A stretch of DNA of 64,000 bases from Pseudogemmobacter faecipullorum. Its GTDB lineage: Bacteria; Pseudomonadota; Alphaproteobacteria; Rhodobacterales; Rhodobacteraceae. Location: contig NZ_JACDXX010000001.1 of the NCBI RefSeq assembly GCF_020539525.1, positions 1-64,000 of the forward strand. The letters run 5' to 3'. Shown in pieces: positions 53,399 through 63,705 of the stretch (position 1 is its first letter; the number at the start of each line of letters is the position of its first letter). The position numbers were made by a program, and so were the translations under genes. The notes beneath the pieces were generated by a model. It was not told the origin of the DNA, did not search any database, and worked only from the letters and a program-made list of their open reading frames with translations.

Positions 53399-55603
53399 TT
53401 AGCCGGCGCAGTCTTTCTCGGTTCCAGCGCCCGGCAGATGCAGGATACGCGGAGCTTCTTTCGCCGCCGCCGTGCCCCGGCCCGAAAGCGAAGGGTTTTC
53501 CATAAAGAAGCGGTGGCAGTTAAACAGGCTTTCCGCCGGTTTGCTCCTGAGATCACGGCTGTAGCGGCCATCCGGGCTCAGCACCCAGCTCTGCGCCTCA
53601 TCGGCCAGATTGGCCGCCATGATCTGCGACAGGATCTGGCTTTTCACCGTCGGATTATTGGCCTCGACCAGGGTCTCGACCCGGCGTGTCAGATTGCGCC
53701 CCATCCAGTCAGCCGAAGACAGGAAGACCCGCGCCTGCTGGGCCGGCAGGCCATGGCCATTGCCGAAACAGACGATGCGCGAATGTTCGAGGAAGCGTCC
53801 GACGATGGATTTGACCCGGATATTCTCGGACAGGCCCCGCACCCCGGGGCGCAGCCCGCAGATGCCGCGGATCACCAGGCTGATTTTCACCCCGGCCTGG
53901 CTGGCTGCGTAAAGCGCATCGATCACCTCGGGGTCGATCAGGCTGTTCATCTTGGCCCAGATCTCGGCCGGGCGCCCTGTGCGCGCATGTTCCGCCTCGG
54001 CGGCGATCAGCTCAAGCAGGCGCGGCTTCAGGGTGATCGGCGAGATTGCCAGGTTTTCCAGCCCCTGGGGCTGCACATAGCCCGACAGATAATTAAACAC
54101 CCGCGTCGCATCGCGCCCCAGCGCCGCATCACAGGTGAAGAAGGACAGATCGGTGTAAATCCGGGCAGTGATCGGATGGTAATTGCCGGTGCCGTAATGG
54201 GTATAGGTGACAAGGCTGTCGCCCTCGCGCCGTACCACGGTCGAGATTTTCGCATGGGTCTTCAGCGTCATAAAGCCGTAAACCACATGCGCCCCGGCAC
54301 GTTCGAGCCGGCGCGACTGCCGGATATTCGCCGCCTCATCAAACCGGGCCTTCAGCTCAACCAGCGCAGTCACCGATTTACCGGATTCGGCGGCCTCGCA
54401 CAAAGCCGAGACAATCGGGCTGTCCCAGGAGGTGCGGTAGAGCGTCTGTTTGATCGCCAGCACATTGGGGTCACGCGCGGCCTGCTCGAGGAAGCGGATC
54501 ACCGTGTCAAAGCTTTCGTAAGGATGATGCAGCAGCATATCCTTTTGCTTGATCGCGGCGAAAATATTGCCGTCATGATCGCGCAGCCGTTCGGGCACAC
54601 GCGGGGTGAAGGGCGGCCAGAGCAGATCGGGGCGCGAATTCAGCACAAGGTCTTTCAGATCCGAGACCCCGATCAGACCCCGCACCTCAATCACCTCATC
54701 CTCATCGGCATCGATCTCTTCCATGATCAGCGCGCGCAGTTCAGGCGGGGCACCGGCCGAAATTTTCAGCCGGATCACCTCACCGCGACGCCGCCGCTTC
54801 AGCGCCGTCTCAAATTCGCGCACCAGATCCTCGGCCTCTTCCTCGACCTCCAGATCGCTGTCGCGCAGCACCCGGAAGGTGCAATGGCCGCGATCACTGA
54901 AACCCGGGAACAGCATATCAAGATGCAAAAGCAGCAGCTCTTCGAGCGGCAGGAAACGGTTCTCGCCCGGTTTCGCCGGCAGTGGCACGAAACGCGACAA
55001 TTGCTGCGGGATCGGCAGCAGCGCGTTCAGCACACGTTTATCGGTGGTGCGCTCCAGCTCCAGCGCCAGCGAGAAACCGGTATTGGGGATGAAGGGGAAA
55101 GGATGCGCCGGATCAATCGCCAGCGGCGACAGCACCGGGAAGACATTGGAGAGGAAATACTCCTCAAGGAATTTCAGATCCCGCACCGTCAGCTTGGAGC
55201 GGGTCAGCAGGATGATCCCCTCGCCCTCCATCTCGCTGCGCAGCTTCTTGAACGTGGTCTGCTGCACCTGCATCAGCCGCCGCGCCTCAGCGGCGATCAG
55301 CACCAGCTGTTCGGCGGGGGTGCGGCCATCCTCAGAAATGACGCTGTTGCCGGTGCGTTTCAAGGCCCGCAGCCCGGCCACCCGCACGGTGTAGAATTCA
55401 TCAATATTGGTGGCCGAGATCGACAGAAAGCGCAGCCGCTCCAGCAAGGGCACGGCGGGATTGACCGCTTCTTCCAGCACCCGCCAGTTAAACGCCAGCC
55501 AGCTCAGCTCACGGTTGAAGAACCGCCTCGGGCCGCCCACCTCCACATCAGGCAGCGCTACCGGAGCGGGAATGGCGGTCTTAAGAAAATCTGCCTGGGT
55601 CAT
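53399..55603 (-). CDS. ppk1: Polyphosphate kinase 1
   Basis: The 734-aa product has the four Ppk1 parts: [20 protein letters not shown] at the N-terminus, a middle PLD-like pair with the phospho-His motif [20 protein letters not shown], and [20 protein letters not shown] plus [20 protein letters not shown] near the C-terminus. It makes polyphosphate from ATP. Upstream (55638-55666) three units at an 11-bp step look like a Pho box. hda lies just upstream on the same strand. Confidence 0.96.
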   Translation of the reverse strand: MTQADFLKTAIPAPVALPDVEVGGPRRFFNRELSWLAFNWRVLEEAVNPAVPLLERLRFLSISATNIDEFYTVRVAGLRALKRTGNSVISEDGRTPAEQLVLIAAEARRLMQVQQTTFKKLRSEMEGEGIILLTRSKLTVRDLKFLEEYFLSNVFPVLSPLAIDPAHPFPFIPNTGFSLALELERTTDKRVLNALLPIPQQLSRFVPLPAKPGENRFLPLEELLLLHLDMLFPGFSDRGHCTFRVLRDSDLEVEEEAEDLVREFETALKRRRRGEVIRLKISAGAPPELRALIMEEIDADEDEVIEVRGLIGVSDLKDLVLNSRPDLLWPPFTPRVPERLRDHDGNIFAAIKQKDMLLHHPYESFDTVIRFLEQAARDPNVLAIKQTLYRTSWDSPIVSALCEAAESGKSVTALVELKARFDEAANIRQSRRLERAGAHVVYGFMTLKTHAKISTVVRREGDSLVTYTHYGTGNYHPITARIYTDLSFFTCDAALGRDATRVFNYLSGYVQPQGLENLAISPITLKPRLLELIAAEAEHARTGRPAEIWAKMNSLIDPEVIDALYAASQAGVKISLVIRGICGLRPGVRGLSENIRVKSIVGRFLEHSRIVCFGNGHGLPAQQARVFLSSADWMGRNLTRRVETLVEANNPTVKSQILSQIMAANLADEAQSWVLSPDGRYSRDLRSKPAESLFNCHRFFMENPSLSGRGTAAAKEAPRILHLPGAGTEKDCAG

Positions 55604-55637
55604 AGCGGGGATATACGTTCGCGATCCGGTTTTGGGT

Positions 55638-55666
55638 GTGAAGTTTTTGTAACAGACTGGTAACGT
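55638..55666 (-). promoter_or_regulatory. Candidate Pho box before ppk
   Basis: On the minus strand ACGTTAC (55666-55660), CTGTTAC (55655-55649) and ACTTCAC (55644-55638) recur every 11 bp, the spacing of PhoB half-sites (consensus CTGTCAT). The middle unit is the best. It lies 35-63 bp before the ppk start. The outer two match only partly, so this is a suggestion. Confidence 0.4.
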
Positions 55667-55671
55667 TTTTT

Positions 55672-56349
55672 CTAAGGCGATATCATTTCTTCGAGCACTT
55701 CGGCGGCGAGGCGCAGCCCCGGCCCGGTGCCCCGCGCCAGAGCCAGCTCATCCATCCGCGCCACCAGCCGCCGCGCCGCGCCGAAAGAGCGCGGCATCCG
55801 CGCCAGCAGCCAGGGGATCAGCTGCGGTGCGGGCTGCAGCTGGCGGTCGGCGAAAAGTTTATGCAGCACGCCCTGCAGCAAAGGGTCATCGGGCAGATCG
55901 ATCCGGGTCAGACCGGCCGATTGCAGGCGCGACAGCAGATCCGGCTGCACCAGCCCCCAGTCACGCGGCGGGACCGAAGCGGTGACCAGGAGCCGCCCGC
56001 CCGGGATCAGAAAATTATGCAGGTGAAACAAAGCCTCCTCGCCGGCGCGGTAGCCGACCAGCTCCTGGGCATTTTCCACCGCCACCCGCCCGGCCGCGGC
56101 CAGTTCCGGCAGATCGGCCAGCGGCAGCTCGCGCGCCGGCAGGCGAATGGCCCCGGCCTCGGCCGCCCAGATCGCCGCCAGATGACTTTTGCCCGAGCCT
56201 TCCGGCCCGGTCAGAACCATTTTGCCGTCCGGCCAGTTTCGCCAGTCGTCCATCACGGCGAGCGGCAGTGCAGTTGCGGGGGTGACCATGTAATGCCGCC
56301 GGGTAAAATTCTCGCGCGGCGGCAGATCAAAGGTCAGCTGCTGGCTCAC
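55672..56349 (-). CDS. hda: DnaA-like regulatory protein Hda
   Basis: A 225-aa product with a DnaA-type AAA+ core only: [20 protein letters not shown] (with the clamp-binding QLTFDLP at the start), Walker [10 protein letters not shown], and [19 protein letters not shown] in the lid. The N-terminal QLxFDL fits binding to the DNA sliding clamp, as in Hda, which inactivates DnaA-ATP after replication starts. The Walker B region reads VAVENAQEL, with Asn where Asp is usual. It overlaps the AI-2E transporter gene by ATGA. Confidence 0.88.
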   Translation of the reverse strand: MSQQLTFDLPPRENFTRRHYMVTPATALPLAVMDDWRNWPDGKMVLTGPEGSGKSHLAAIWAAEAGAIRLPARELPLADLPELAAAGRVAVENAQELVGYRAGEEALFHLHNFLIPGGRLLVTASVPPRDWGLVQPDLLSRLQSAGLTRIDLPDDPLLQGVLHKLFADRQLQPAPQLIPWLLARMPRSFGAARRLVARMDELALARGTGPGLRLAAEVLEEMISP

Positions 56350-57467
56350 CAGTCACCGCCCTCTGGCGGTGGAGTATCGCCATGAAACAAGGTGCTGGTC
56401 TGATACTGGCCGACCGCAAAACGCACCAGCACCCCGATCACCGCCGCCACCGGCACCGCCACCAGCATGCCGACAAAGCCAAAGAGCGAGCCGAAAGCCG
56501 CCAGCGCCAGCAGCAGCCAGACCGGATGCAGCCCGACCGACTGGCCGACCAGTTTCGGCGTCAGCACATTGCCTTCCAGGAACTGGCCCACGGCAAAGAT
56601 CGCCACGATCACCCCGATATGCAGCCATTCGCCCCAGAACTGGAACAGAGCGAGGCCAATCGCCAAAGTGCCGCCCACCAGGGCGCCGACATAGGGGATG
56701 AAGGTGATCGCCCCGGCAATCGCCCCCACCACCAGACCGAACTGCAGCCCGGCCAGCATCAGCGCCACCGAGTAAAAGGCCCCCAGCGCCAGGCAGACGG
56801 TGAACTGGCCGCGAATAAAGCCCGCGAGCGTCTCATCAATATCGCGGAAAATCTGGCGCAGCGCCGGTGCATGCTGGCGCGGCAGCAGAGCATCGGCCCG
56901 GGCGACCATCTTGTCCCAGTCGAGCAGCATATAGAATGTGACCACCGGCACGATCAGCAGGAACACCACGATCGAGACCGCGCCAAAGGCGGTGGTGATC
57001 ACCCCATTGGCCAGCTCGCCGCCGCGCGCCTTAATGGTCTCACCGATCTCGGCCAGGGTCTGGCGCATGGTCGAGGTCGAATCGGCCAGATCCGGGAAGC
57101 GCTCCATCATGAACCCCTGCAGCCGCTTGGAGATTTCGGGCGCAGCTTCGACCAGCGCCGTCAGCTGATTGAACAAAGTCGGAATGATCGCCAGCACGAG
57201 GGCGACAAATATCAGCAGCGCGCCAAGCGCGATCACCGTGGTCGCCTTCACCCGCGATAACCCCCAGCGCTGCAGACGATCAGCAATAGGATCAAGGAAA
57301 TAGGCGATGGCAGTGCCGAGGATGAAGGGCAAAAGCACATCGCCGAGCAGCCAGAGCATCAGCAGCACCAGCAGGGCCGCAATTCCCCAGTATCTGGCCT
57401 GGGCCCCGAGGGTTGACGGCCGCCGCAGCGGGGCGGGGGCGGGCTTGCAGACAGGCTCAGACATCAC
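56346..57467 (-). CDS. AI-2E-family (PerM/YdgG-like) membrane transporter
   Basis: The 373-aa product has eight hydrophobic segments: GIAALLVLLMLWLLGDVLLP and LPFILGTAIAYFLDPIADRL at the start, and YVGALVGGTLAIGLALFQFW and VGQSVGLHPVWLLLALAAFG at the end, as in PerM/TqsA-type exporters. The substrate is uncertain for most members. It is coupled to hda; this order, with ppk and ppx after it, recurs in Rhodobacterales. ATG 57464 is an alternative start. Confidence 0.92.
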   Translation of the reverse strand: MMSEPVCKPAPAPLRRPSTLGAQARYWGIAALLVLLMLWLLGDVLLPFILGTAIAYFLDPIADRLQRWGLSRVKATTVIALGALLIFVALVLAIIPTLFNQLTALVEAAPEISKRLQGFMMERFPDLADSTSTMRQTLAEIGETIKARGGELANGVITTAFGAVSIVVFLLIVPVVTFYMLLDWDKMVARADALLPRQHAPALRQIFRDIDETLAGFIRGQFTVCLALGAFYSVALMLAGLQFGLVVGAIAGAITFIPYVGALVGGTLAIGLALFQFWGEWLHIGVIVAIFAVGQFLEGNVLTPKLVGQSVGLHPVWLLLALAAFGSLFGFVGMLVAVPVAAVIGVLVRFAVGQYQTSTLFHGDTPPPEGGDW

Positions 57468-57852
57468 AACCTCGGTTCAAATTCACCGCGAGGATAATGC
57501 CCGGCCCGGCCTCAGGCGCAAGGGCAGAAGGGGAAAAGCGTCAGTCATCAAACGGCCAGCCGTGGAGACCGTGATAGTCGCGCCATTGACCCGTTTGCCC
57601 GACGGCACTGTATCGAACACAGCCCGGCGGCCATGCCGCTGATCAGCGTCAGCAGGAAAATCATAAAAGCCACGGATCCCGGGCTGAGACCGGAGAGTGG
57701 AAGGCTGAAGGTCATGAAAATGCATCCCGGCTGAATCCCCCCATCCTGGCCCCATATCCGGCCGCTGCATAGGCGCCAGGCTGAGGCTTCTCTTGCCCGG
57801 CAGGCCCCCGCGCGCTAGGTGTTTGGCCAAATCCTGCTCTCATGAGGCCACC
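57468..57852. other. Intergenic region with one doubtful small membrane frame
   Basis: This 385-bp gap lies between the divergent AI-2E transporter and proS genes. On the minus strand a 55-codon frame at 57715-57548 begins MTFSLPLSGLSPGSVAFMIF and contains one hydrophobic segment (VAFMIFLLTLISGMAAG). It has no good ribosome site and its tail is basic and low in character, so it may be a decayed or chance frame. A GAGG site before proS is at 57843. No other gene seen. Confidence 0.35.
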
Positions 57853-59193
57853 ATGCGTCTGTCGCGCTATTTCCTGCCCGTTCTGAAAGAAGACCCGAAA
57901 GAGGCGCAGATCGTTTCGCACCGCTACATGCTGCGTGCGGGCATGATCAAACAGCAGGCCGCCGGGATCTATTCCTGGTTGCCGCTGGGTCTGCGCGTGC
58001 TGAACCGCATCCAGCAGATCGTCAATGAAGAGCAGATCCGCGCCGGCCATATCCCGGTGCTGATGCCGACCATGCAGCCCGCCGATCTGTGGCGCGAATC
58101 TGGCCGTTACGACGATTACGGCGCCGAGATGCTGCGCATCAAAGACCGCCATGAGCGCGATATGCTGTTCGGGCCGACCAATGAGGAGATGATCACCGAC
58201 ATCTTCCGCGCCCATGTGAACAGCTACAAAGACCTGCCGCTGACGCTCTACCAGATCCAGTGGAAATTCCGCGACGAGACCCGCCCGCGCTTTGGCGTGA
58301 TGCGCGGGCGCGAATTCCTGATGAAGGACGGCTATAATTTCGACGTCGATAAAGCTTCGGCGCTGCATGCCTATAACCGCCATATGGTCAGCTATCTGCG
58401 CACCTATGAGCGTATGGGCCTGACCGCGATCCCGATGCGTGCCGACAGTGGCCCGATCGGCGGTGATGACACCCATGAATTCCTGGTACTCGCCAATACC
58501 GGCGAGAGCGAGGTCTTCTATGACGACCGCGTCACCGCGCTGAAACTGGGCGATCGTGAGGTCGATTTCGACAATCGCGACGAGGTTCTCGGCGTGTGCA
58601 AAGAATTCACCACCCTCTATGCCCGTACCGATGAGACCCATGATGCGGCTCTGTTCGAGCAGATCCCGGACCAGCACCGCAAGGTCGGGCGCGGCATCGA
58701 GGTTGGCCAGATTTTCTATTTCGGCACCAAATATTCCGAGGCCATGGGCGCGACTGTCGTGACCAAAGACGGCAATAAGGTTCCGGTCGAGATGGGCTCG
58801 CACGGGATCGGCGTCTCGCGCCTGCTCGGCGCGATCATCGAGGCCAGCCATGACGAGAAGGGCATCATCTGGCCCGAGGGCGTCACCCCCTTCCCGGTCG
58901 GCATCGTCAATCTCAAACAAGGCGATGCCGCGACCGATGCGGCCTGCGCCGAACTTGAGAAAGCGCTGCTGAAGCAGGGACTTGAGCCGCTTTATGACGA
59001 CCGCGATGAGCGCGCCGGCGCGAAATTCGCCACGATGGATCTGATCGGCCTGCCCTGGCGCATCACCGTCGGCCCGCGTGGTCTGGCCAATGGCGTGGTC
59101 GAGCTGACCTCGCGCCGCAGCGGGGAAAGCGAAGAGCTGACGGCCGAGGCAGCGGTAGCGAAACTGGTCGGGATCTACGCCGCCCACCGCTGA
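57853..59193 (+). CDS. proS: Prolyl-tRNA synthetase
   Basis: The 446-aa class II synthetase has motif 1 ([20 protein letters not shown]), motif 2 ([20 protein letters not shown]), motif 3 ([18 protein letters not shown]) and the anticodon-binding C-terminus ([20 protein letters not shown]). It lacks the INS editing domain of E. coli ProRS, the usual short alphaproteobacterial form. I start it at 57853 after GAGGCCACC; a start at 57793 adds 20 unrelated residues. A terminator follows at 59225. Confidence 0.96.
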   Translation: MRLSRYFLPVLKEDPKEAQIVSHRYMLRAGMIKQQAAGIYSWLPLGLRVLNRIQQIVNEEQIRAGHIPVLMPTMQPADLWRESGRYDDYGAEMLRIKDRHERDMLFGPTNEEMITDIFRAHVNSYKDLPLTLYQIQWKFRDETRPRFGVMRGREFLMKDGYNFDVDKASALHAYNRHMVSYLRTYERMGLTAIPMRADSGPIGGDDTHEFLVLANTGESEVFYDDRVTALKLGDREVDFDNRDEVLGVCKEFTTLYARTDETHDAALFEQIPDQHRKVGRGIEVGQIFYFGTKYSEAMGATVVTKDGNKVPVEMGSHGIGVSRLLGAIIEASHDEKGIIWPEGVTPFPVGIVNLKQGDAATDAACAELEKALLKQGLEPLYDDRDERAGAKFATMDLIGLPWRITVGPRGLANGVVELTSRRSGESEELTAEAAVAKLVGIYAAHR

Positions 59194-59224
59194 GCGGGCG
59201 ACGCCCCCCGGGCCCTGAGATCTG

Positions 59225-59258
59225 AAAGCCCCCTGCGCAGCCGCGACAGGGGGCTTTT
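59225..59258 (+). terminator. Bidirectional terminator after proS
   Basis: AAAGCCCCCTG / CAGGGGGCTTT, an 11-bp stem with an 11-base loop and a T run on the plus strand. The A run on the left lets it end the convergent glycan operon too (that ends at 59264). Confidence 0.93.
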
Positions 59259-59263
59259 TTCTG

Positions 59264-60271
59264 TCACTTTGCGGCACTCCAGCTCTGGCCGCTGCGCATT
59301 GCCTCCAGCGCCTGCATCACCGCCGCATGATCCTCCAGCGGCAGCAGTCTTGGATCCTGTGGCCTGCTCAGGAAAGCGCGGGTCTGCGCCAGCAGCCCGG
59401 GCTTGAAGGCCTGATCCTCGTGATCCTCCAGCGCCACCTCGGTTTCGGCAAAGCTGGCATGGCTCTGCAGCCGCAGCTTCTCCAGCGGCTGGAAGATCAG
59501 CCGATGCGCGCGGGTGACCACCTCTACCCCCCAGCGCCCCGGCCCGATCCAGTTGGCATGCCAGGCCAGGTGACAGCCCGAGCGGCTGATGCCATGACCG
59601 GTGAAAATCCCGGCCTGCGGGTCAATCACCGATCCCCCTGCCACTGCAGAGTGCAGCGAGGCCGGGAGACCCGCGAAATAGAGCGCCAGATCAACCACAT
59701 GGGTTGAATTGCCATAAAACCAGGTTGTCAGCTCGCGCGCGGGCTTGCCCAGAGCGGCAATGCGATGCGCCGGTTCAGAAAAGTTGAAGAATACCGAGAG
59801 CGCCCCGCCATCTGCGGCGATGATCCGGTCCGCCGCCGCCACCGAGGCGAGGAAGCGCCGGTTATAGGCCACCCAGGCCCGCGCCCCCGCGCTCCGCATG
59901 GCCTGCAGCAGGTCCGCCATCTCGCGCAGATCCAGCGCCGCAGGTTTCTCGATCAGCACCCGCCGGATACCATGCCCTGGCAGCATGGCGCTGACCGCGG
60001 CAAGATTGCGGGCATTCACCGCGACAATCGCCTGATCAGGCAGAGCGCCGGTACCCTGCGCCTGCAATGCCGCCAGCTGATCCGGCAATGGCCCGCTGCC
60101 GGCCTTAAGGCCGGTCGCAGCCTCAAACCGGGCGGCAGATTCCGCGCCCCGCCCCAGCACCACCGGCTCGACGTTCAGGGATTTCAGCACCTTAGAGTAA
60201 TCAATCGCCATCTGCCCTGCCCCGATCAGCAAGATCCGCTCTGGCAGCGCTGACCTGACACTATCTTTCAT
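59264..60271 (-). CDS. Gfo/Idh/MocA-family oxidoreductase
   Basis: The 335-aa product has an NAD(P) fold (ILLIGAGQMAIDYSKVLKSL), then GIRRVLIEKPAALDLREMAD with the EKP motif of the family and RAWVAYNRRFLASVAAADRI. Members act on sugars or sugar nucleotides. It is the last gene of the glycan operon, 38 bp after the 898-aa protein, and ends at the shared terminator. The substrate is probably a nucleotide sugar or glycan sugar (inference from neighbours). Confidence 0.88.
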   Translation of the reverse strand: MKDSVRSALPERILLIGAGQMAIDYSKVLKSLNVEPVVLGRGAESAARFEAATGLKAGSGPLPDQLAALQAQGTGALPDQAIVAVNARNLAAVSAMLPGHGIRRVLIEKPAALDLREMADLLQAMRSAGARAWVAYNRRFLASVAAADRIIAADGGALSVFFNFSEPAHRIAALGKPARELTTWFYGNSTHVVDLALYFAGLPASLHSAVAGGSVIDPQAGIFTGHGISRSGCHLAWHANWIGPGRWGVEVVTRAHRLIFQPLEKLRLQSHASFAETEVALEDHEDQAFKPGLLAQTRAFLSRPQDPRLLPLEDHAAVMQALEAMRSGQSWSAAK

Positions 60272-60309
60272 CTCGCCTCACTCCCGGCCCTTCTGAGGGC
60301 ACGGCTCTG

Positions 60310-63006
60310 TTAAATACGGAAGACCTCAAACGGCCCTTCCAGCACCAGCCGCTCTGGCAATTCCGCCGCAGGACGCAAAGCCCCGGCGCTGTTCAGCAAT
60401 TTGTCGACCGAGGCGATCAGCGGCTCTTCCGGCCCGGTCACAAACTGCGGCTCTTCGGCAACAAAGCGCGCGACACTGCGGCGCGCCGGGCCGGGATCTT
60501 CCAGAAAGGCCGCAAGCGCCGCCTTCAGGCTTGGCGCATCCCGGTAGAGCGGGCCGCCATAAACCTCATTCTGGTTCAGCGGGTAATTCTCGGCACCGCT
60601 GGCGATGCAGAACACCGGCTTGCCCATGATCGCGGCCTCGGTGGCGGTCGCACTATAGCAGGTCAGCACCAGATCCGAGGCCTCGATCGCCTCAGTCGCG
60701 CCGCCGCTGATCAGGTGCAGACGATCCGACAGCCCCGCTGCGGCGGCGATTGACAGAAACATATCGGCCCGGGCTGAACCCTCTTCGGGATGAAGCTTCA
60801 GCAAAATCGAAATCCCCGGCAGGGCGGCACAGGCCGTGACCACGCTCTGCCAGACTTCGGCCATCTGTGCCTGATGCGAGGGTTGCGAAAAGAAGGTGAC
60901 GCTGATCCGGTCCGGCGCAAAACTCAGGCCAGGGTTTTTCCCGGCCAGCGCCAGACGGGCCGCCTGCTGCGCCGCCACAGGATCGCGGCCCGGCTCGAGG
61001 GTCAGACGCGGGGCACCGATGACATCCACCCGCTCTGCCGGGACACCGAAATCTTTCTCGGCCGCCTGACGGAAATAGCCCGAGATCACCCCATAACGAT
61101 CCGTCGGGATTTTGCAGTAGCGGCAATAGGCCCCGTTCAGCCCATGCGGCTCAAGCGCAAGGCTTGGAATGCCAAAATGCCGGGCCGCCGCCGCCGCCAT
61201 GGCGGCAAAGGCCGGTCTGAAAGGCGAGATGACCACTGCCTGCGGCGGACGCCCCTCATCGCACATCAGCTGCAGCCAGCCACGCAGCATAAACCAGTGG
61301 CGATAGCTGCCGAGCAGGGCCTTCATCTCGATCATGGCCGCATTATCTTCCAGCACTTTCACCACATGCGGGCTGCGCCCCTCGCGGATCATGCGCCGGC
61401 GCACCTGGTCGAGCAGGGCCTGGGCCATAGAGCTCAGCAGGTCATGACTGGCCTCAGGCTCGGCCAGCAGCTGAACCCGGGCGGCCGCCGGCATCTCGCC
61501 CGCCGAAGCACTGGCAAAGAAAGCCCGCAGATCCTTGCCCACAAAGCCGGTCAGCTGGGTGTAATGGCGATCGAGCATCGCCAGCCAGGCGGCCGAAGAG
61601 CTGTTATAGGCCGCCACTGCGGTGGAAATATAAAGAATACGAGGCTTTCCCGCCGCCTCTGTCGCCGGAAAGCGGCGCATCTGGGCGATAGATTCCTGCA
61701 GATCTGCGGCCATCTCTGCCATGAACCCCGCCCCCGAGGCACCGCGGCGCAGGCGGGGAAACTCAACCGCTGCAAGTTCGGTCTCAGGCGGCGCAAAGGC
61801 CTGGCTGACCTGCTCACGCAAAGCCGACCGCCGGGCCGCCTGGTCCTGCAGTGTCACGAATTCAAGGCGCGGATCCTCGGTCAGCCCGGGCACAGAGGCG
61901 AAATAGCGCAGCAGTGACGCCGTGCTTTTCACCTCCTGCGAGGCGATGATGATCTGATCAAACTCTGGCGCCTGCAGGTAATCCTCTACTGCGGCAAACT
62001 GCAGCGCGGGGAAGAACAAAGTATCGGCCAGCTGCAGGGTCGCATAGGGCCGGGCCTCCTGCAGGGCGGCCCCGGTCAGCTCCTCCATCGCGGTCAAAAT
62101 CTCCTCGGCGGCGCGCCAGGTCTCCTCATGGAGCGCATGATATTGCCGCGAGAAACGGGTGATCCGGCTGCGCGCATGGGCCACGATAATCTCAGCGGGG
62201 CGCGCATGCAGCGCCAGATCCTCGATGGCACTGCTGCGACCGTAGAGATTGGCGGGCGCGATCAGGGTGACTTTGTCTGCGCCCTCGAACAGCAGCGAAA
62301 GCCGGCGCATATCGGTCAGCCCGTCGGTAAAGATCAGCCGGTGCTGCGCCGGGCGCCGCGAGGGCGCCAGATCAACGGTGCCGGTCTCGGGCAGCGGCGC
62401 GTCAGACAGCACCATGGCCTGAGCATCCAGCAGCCGGTTGAAAGCGGCGCGATCGCGCGGCAGGCAGGCCCGCGCCAGCTTCTCATAGCCGCGCCGCTCT
62501 TCCTCGCTCAGCAGGAAAGCCACCGCCGCCATGACATCAGCGCAAAACGCTGTCGATTGCCGCATACGCCGGCTCAGCTCGCCACTGGCGCTCAGATCCG
62601 CGCTCAGCAGCGCGTCGCGCAGCATGGCGCGGACCAGACCAGAGCGGGCCATCAGCGACAGCGCCATGCAATGCACCGCAGAATAATGCTTCAGCGTTTT
62701 GCCGACAAAATCCCGCAGCAGCTGCGGATTATCCTGTGCCGCGAGCACAAAAATCCGGTCCTCGATTTCGGGCCAGCGATGCGCGTTGCTATGGCTCCAG
62801 AACCAGGAGTTTCCGGCCTCAAAACTACGGCTGTCGGCCCTGGCCTGGCGGCGCAGCAGCAGGCGGCGGCGCAGATCCTCGGGCAGCACACGGCGCAGCC
62901 CCCGGCGCAGCACCGATCTGGCCCCGCCGAGCAGAGGGCCGCTGCCCGCCTGTTTCATCATCGCCGCGAGACGCAGGTTTTTGCGGATTGCCAGTGTCAC
63001 ACTCAT
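60310..63006 (-). CDS. Large glycan-biosynthesis protein of unknown specificity
   Basis: The 898-aa product has no signal peptide. An N-terminal helical region of about 220 residues (GNSWFWSHSNAHRWPEIEDR) leads into mixed alpha/beta sequence. The last 300 residues look like a GT-B/2-epimerase-type fold: SLALEPHGLNGAYCRYCKIP, YGVISGYFRQAAEKDFG, VDVIGAPRL, LKLHPEEG and SDLVLTCYSATATEAAIMGK, as in CDP-glycerol transferase or KpsC/S-type proteins. The LKLHP and YSATATEAA blocks are the best guides. It lies between the PIG-L deacetylase (15 bp) and the oxidoreductase, so it probably builds or transfers a surface sugar. I cannot name the family. Confidence 0.7.
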   Translation of the reverse strand: MSVTLAIRKNLRLAAMMKQAGSGPLLGGARSVLRRGLRRVLPEDLRRRLLLRRQARADSRSFEAGNSWFWSHSNAHRWPEIEDRIFVLAAQDNPQLLRDFVGKTLKHYSAVHCMALSLMARSGLVRAMLRDALLSADLSASGELSRRMRQSTAFCADVMAAVAFLLSEEERRGYEKLARACLPRDRAAFNRLLDAQAMVLSDAPLPETGTVDLAPSRRPAQHRLIFTDGLTDMRRLSLLFEGADKVTLIAPANLYGRSSAIEDLALHARPAEIIVAHARSRITRFSRQYHALHEETWRAAEEILTAMEELTGAALQEARPYATLQLADTLFFPALQFAAVEDYLQAPEFDQIIIASQEVKSTASLLRYFASVPGLTEDPRLEFVTLQDQAARRSALREQVSQAFAPPETELAAVEFPRLRRGASGAGFMAEMAADLQESIAQMRRFPATEAAGKPRILYISTAVAAYNSSSAAWLAMLDRHYTQLTGFVGKDLRAFFASASAGEMPAAARVQLLAEPEASHDLLSSMAQALLDQVRRRMIREGRSPHVVKVLEDNAAMIEMKALLGSYRHWFMLRGWLQLMCDEGRPPQAVVISPFRPAFAAMAAAAARHFGIPSLALEPHGLNGAYCRYCKIPTDRYGVISGYFRQAAEKDFGVPAERVDVIGAPRLTLEPGRDPVAAQQAARLALAGKNPGLSFAPDRISVTFFSQPSHQAQMAEVWQSVVTACAALPGISILLKLHPEEGSARADMFLSIAAAAGLSDRLHLISGGATEAIEASDLVLTCYSATATEAAIMGKPVFCIASGAENYPLNQNEVYGGPLYRDAPSLKAALAAFLEDPGPARRSVARFVAEEPQFVTGPEEPLIASVDKLLNSAGALRPAAELPERLVLEGPFEVFRI

Positions 63007-63021
63007 CCCTCCTGATCGGGC

Positions 63022-63705
63022 TTAAACCCGTCCGCGCAAAATCATAAACGCCTCTGCCGCTTCTGATCCCGAGGCCGCCCCCCGCAGCTGGGCCTGGGCG
63101 CGCAGAGCGGTTTCGCTGCGCGGGAAGGGAAAGGCGTGAAATTCTCCGTCAAAATGCCGCGTCATGGCCAGTTTACGCTCGAGCTGGCCCGAGATGTCGA
63201 CAAAAAGATCGGGGCGGAAGGCCGGAGCCTGCTGCAGCCCGGCATCGGTTTCCGACAGGGTCTCATAGACGAGCGTCCAGCGCACCGAAGGATAGCGGAA
63301 CCATTTTGAACAGGCCGCACCGGCATCATGCACCACCTGGTGATCGCTATGCGCATCGCCCCGGTGCGGCAGCAAAATAACCTCGGGCTGTACTTCGGCC
63401 ACCACCTGGCCCAGAGCCGCCACCACATCGCCCAGCGGCAGGGTATCGAGCCGCGCTGTCGGCAGGCCGAGCCGGTGCACCGCGGCAAAGCCGTAATCCG
63501 CGGCCACGGCGGCAATCTCGCGGTCGCGCTTTGCAATCCGCCCGGCGGGCCAGCCCTCTTCGGGGCGCATCGTGGTGACGATCAGCCAATGGATCGCCCG
63601 CCCCGCGGCGGCCGCGCGCAGCAACAGCCCGCCCGCGCCCAGGGTTTCATCATCGGGATGGGGCGCGATCACCAGGACCGGACCGCCTGCAGCCGGATCA
63701 AACAT
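63022..63705 (-). CDS. PIG-L-family deacetylase
   Basis: The 227-aa product has VLVIAPHPDDETLGAGG, the PIG-L zinc motif HPDDE, and the second metal/catalytic motif GDAHSDHQVVHDA. These enzymes remove an acetyl group from N-acetyl sugars. Its start overlaps the end of the upstream epimerase by 8 bp. With a NeuC-like epimerase this suggests processing of an N-acetylated nonulosonate or its precursor (inference). Confidence 0.9.
   Translation of the reverse strand: MFDPAAGGPVLVIAPHPDDETLGAGGLLLRAAAAGRAIHWLIVTTMRPEEGWPAGRIAKRDREIAAVAADYGFAAVHRLGLPTARLDTLPLGDVVAALGQVVAEVQPEVILLPHRGDAHSDHQVVHDAGAACSKWFRYPSVRWTLVYETLSETDAGLQQAPAFRPDLFVDISGQLERKLAMTRHFDGEFHAFPFPRSETALRAQAQLRGAASGSEAAEAFMILRGRV

Noticed and set aside
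53369-55663. A 764-codon plus-strand open frame over ppk
   Set aside because: It is the antisense shadow of ppk1, rich in Arg, His and Gln, with no family features; long antisense frames are common at this GC content.
57712-59277. A 521-codon minus-strand frame over proS
   Set aside because: Antisense shadow of proS with no recognisable domain or ribosome site.
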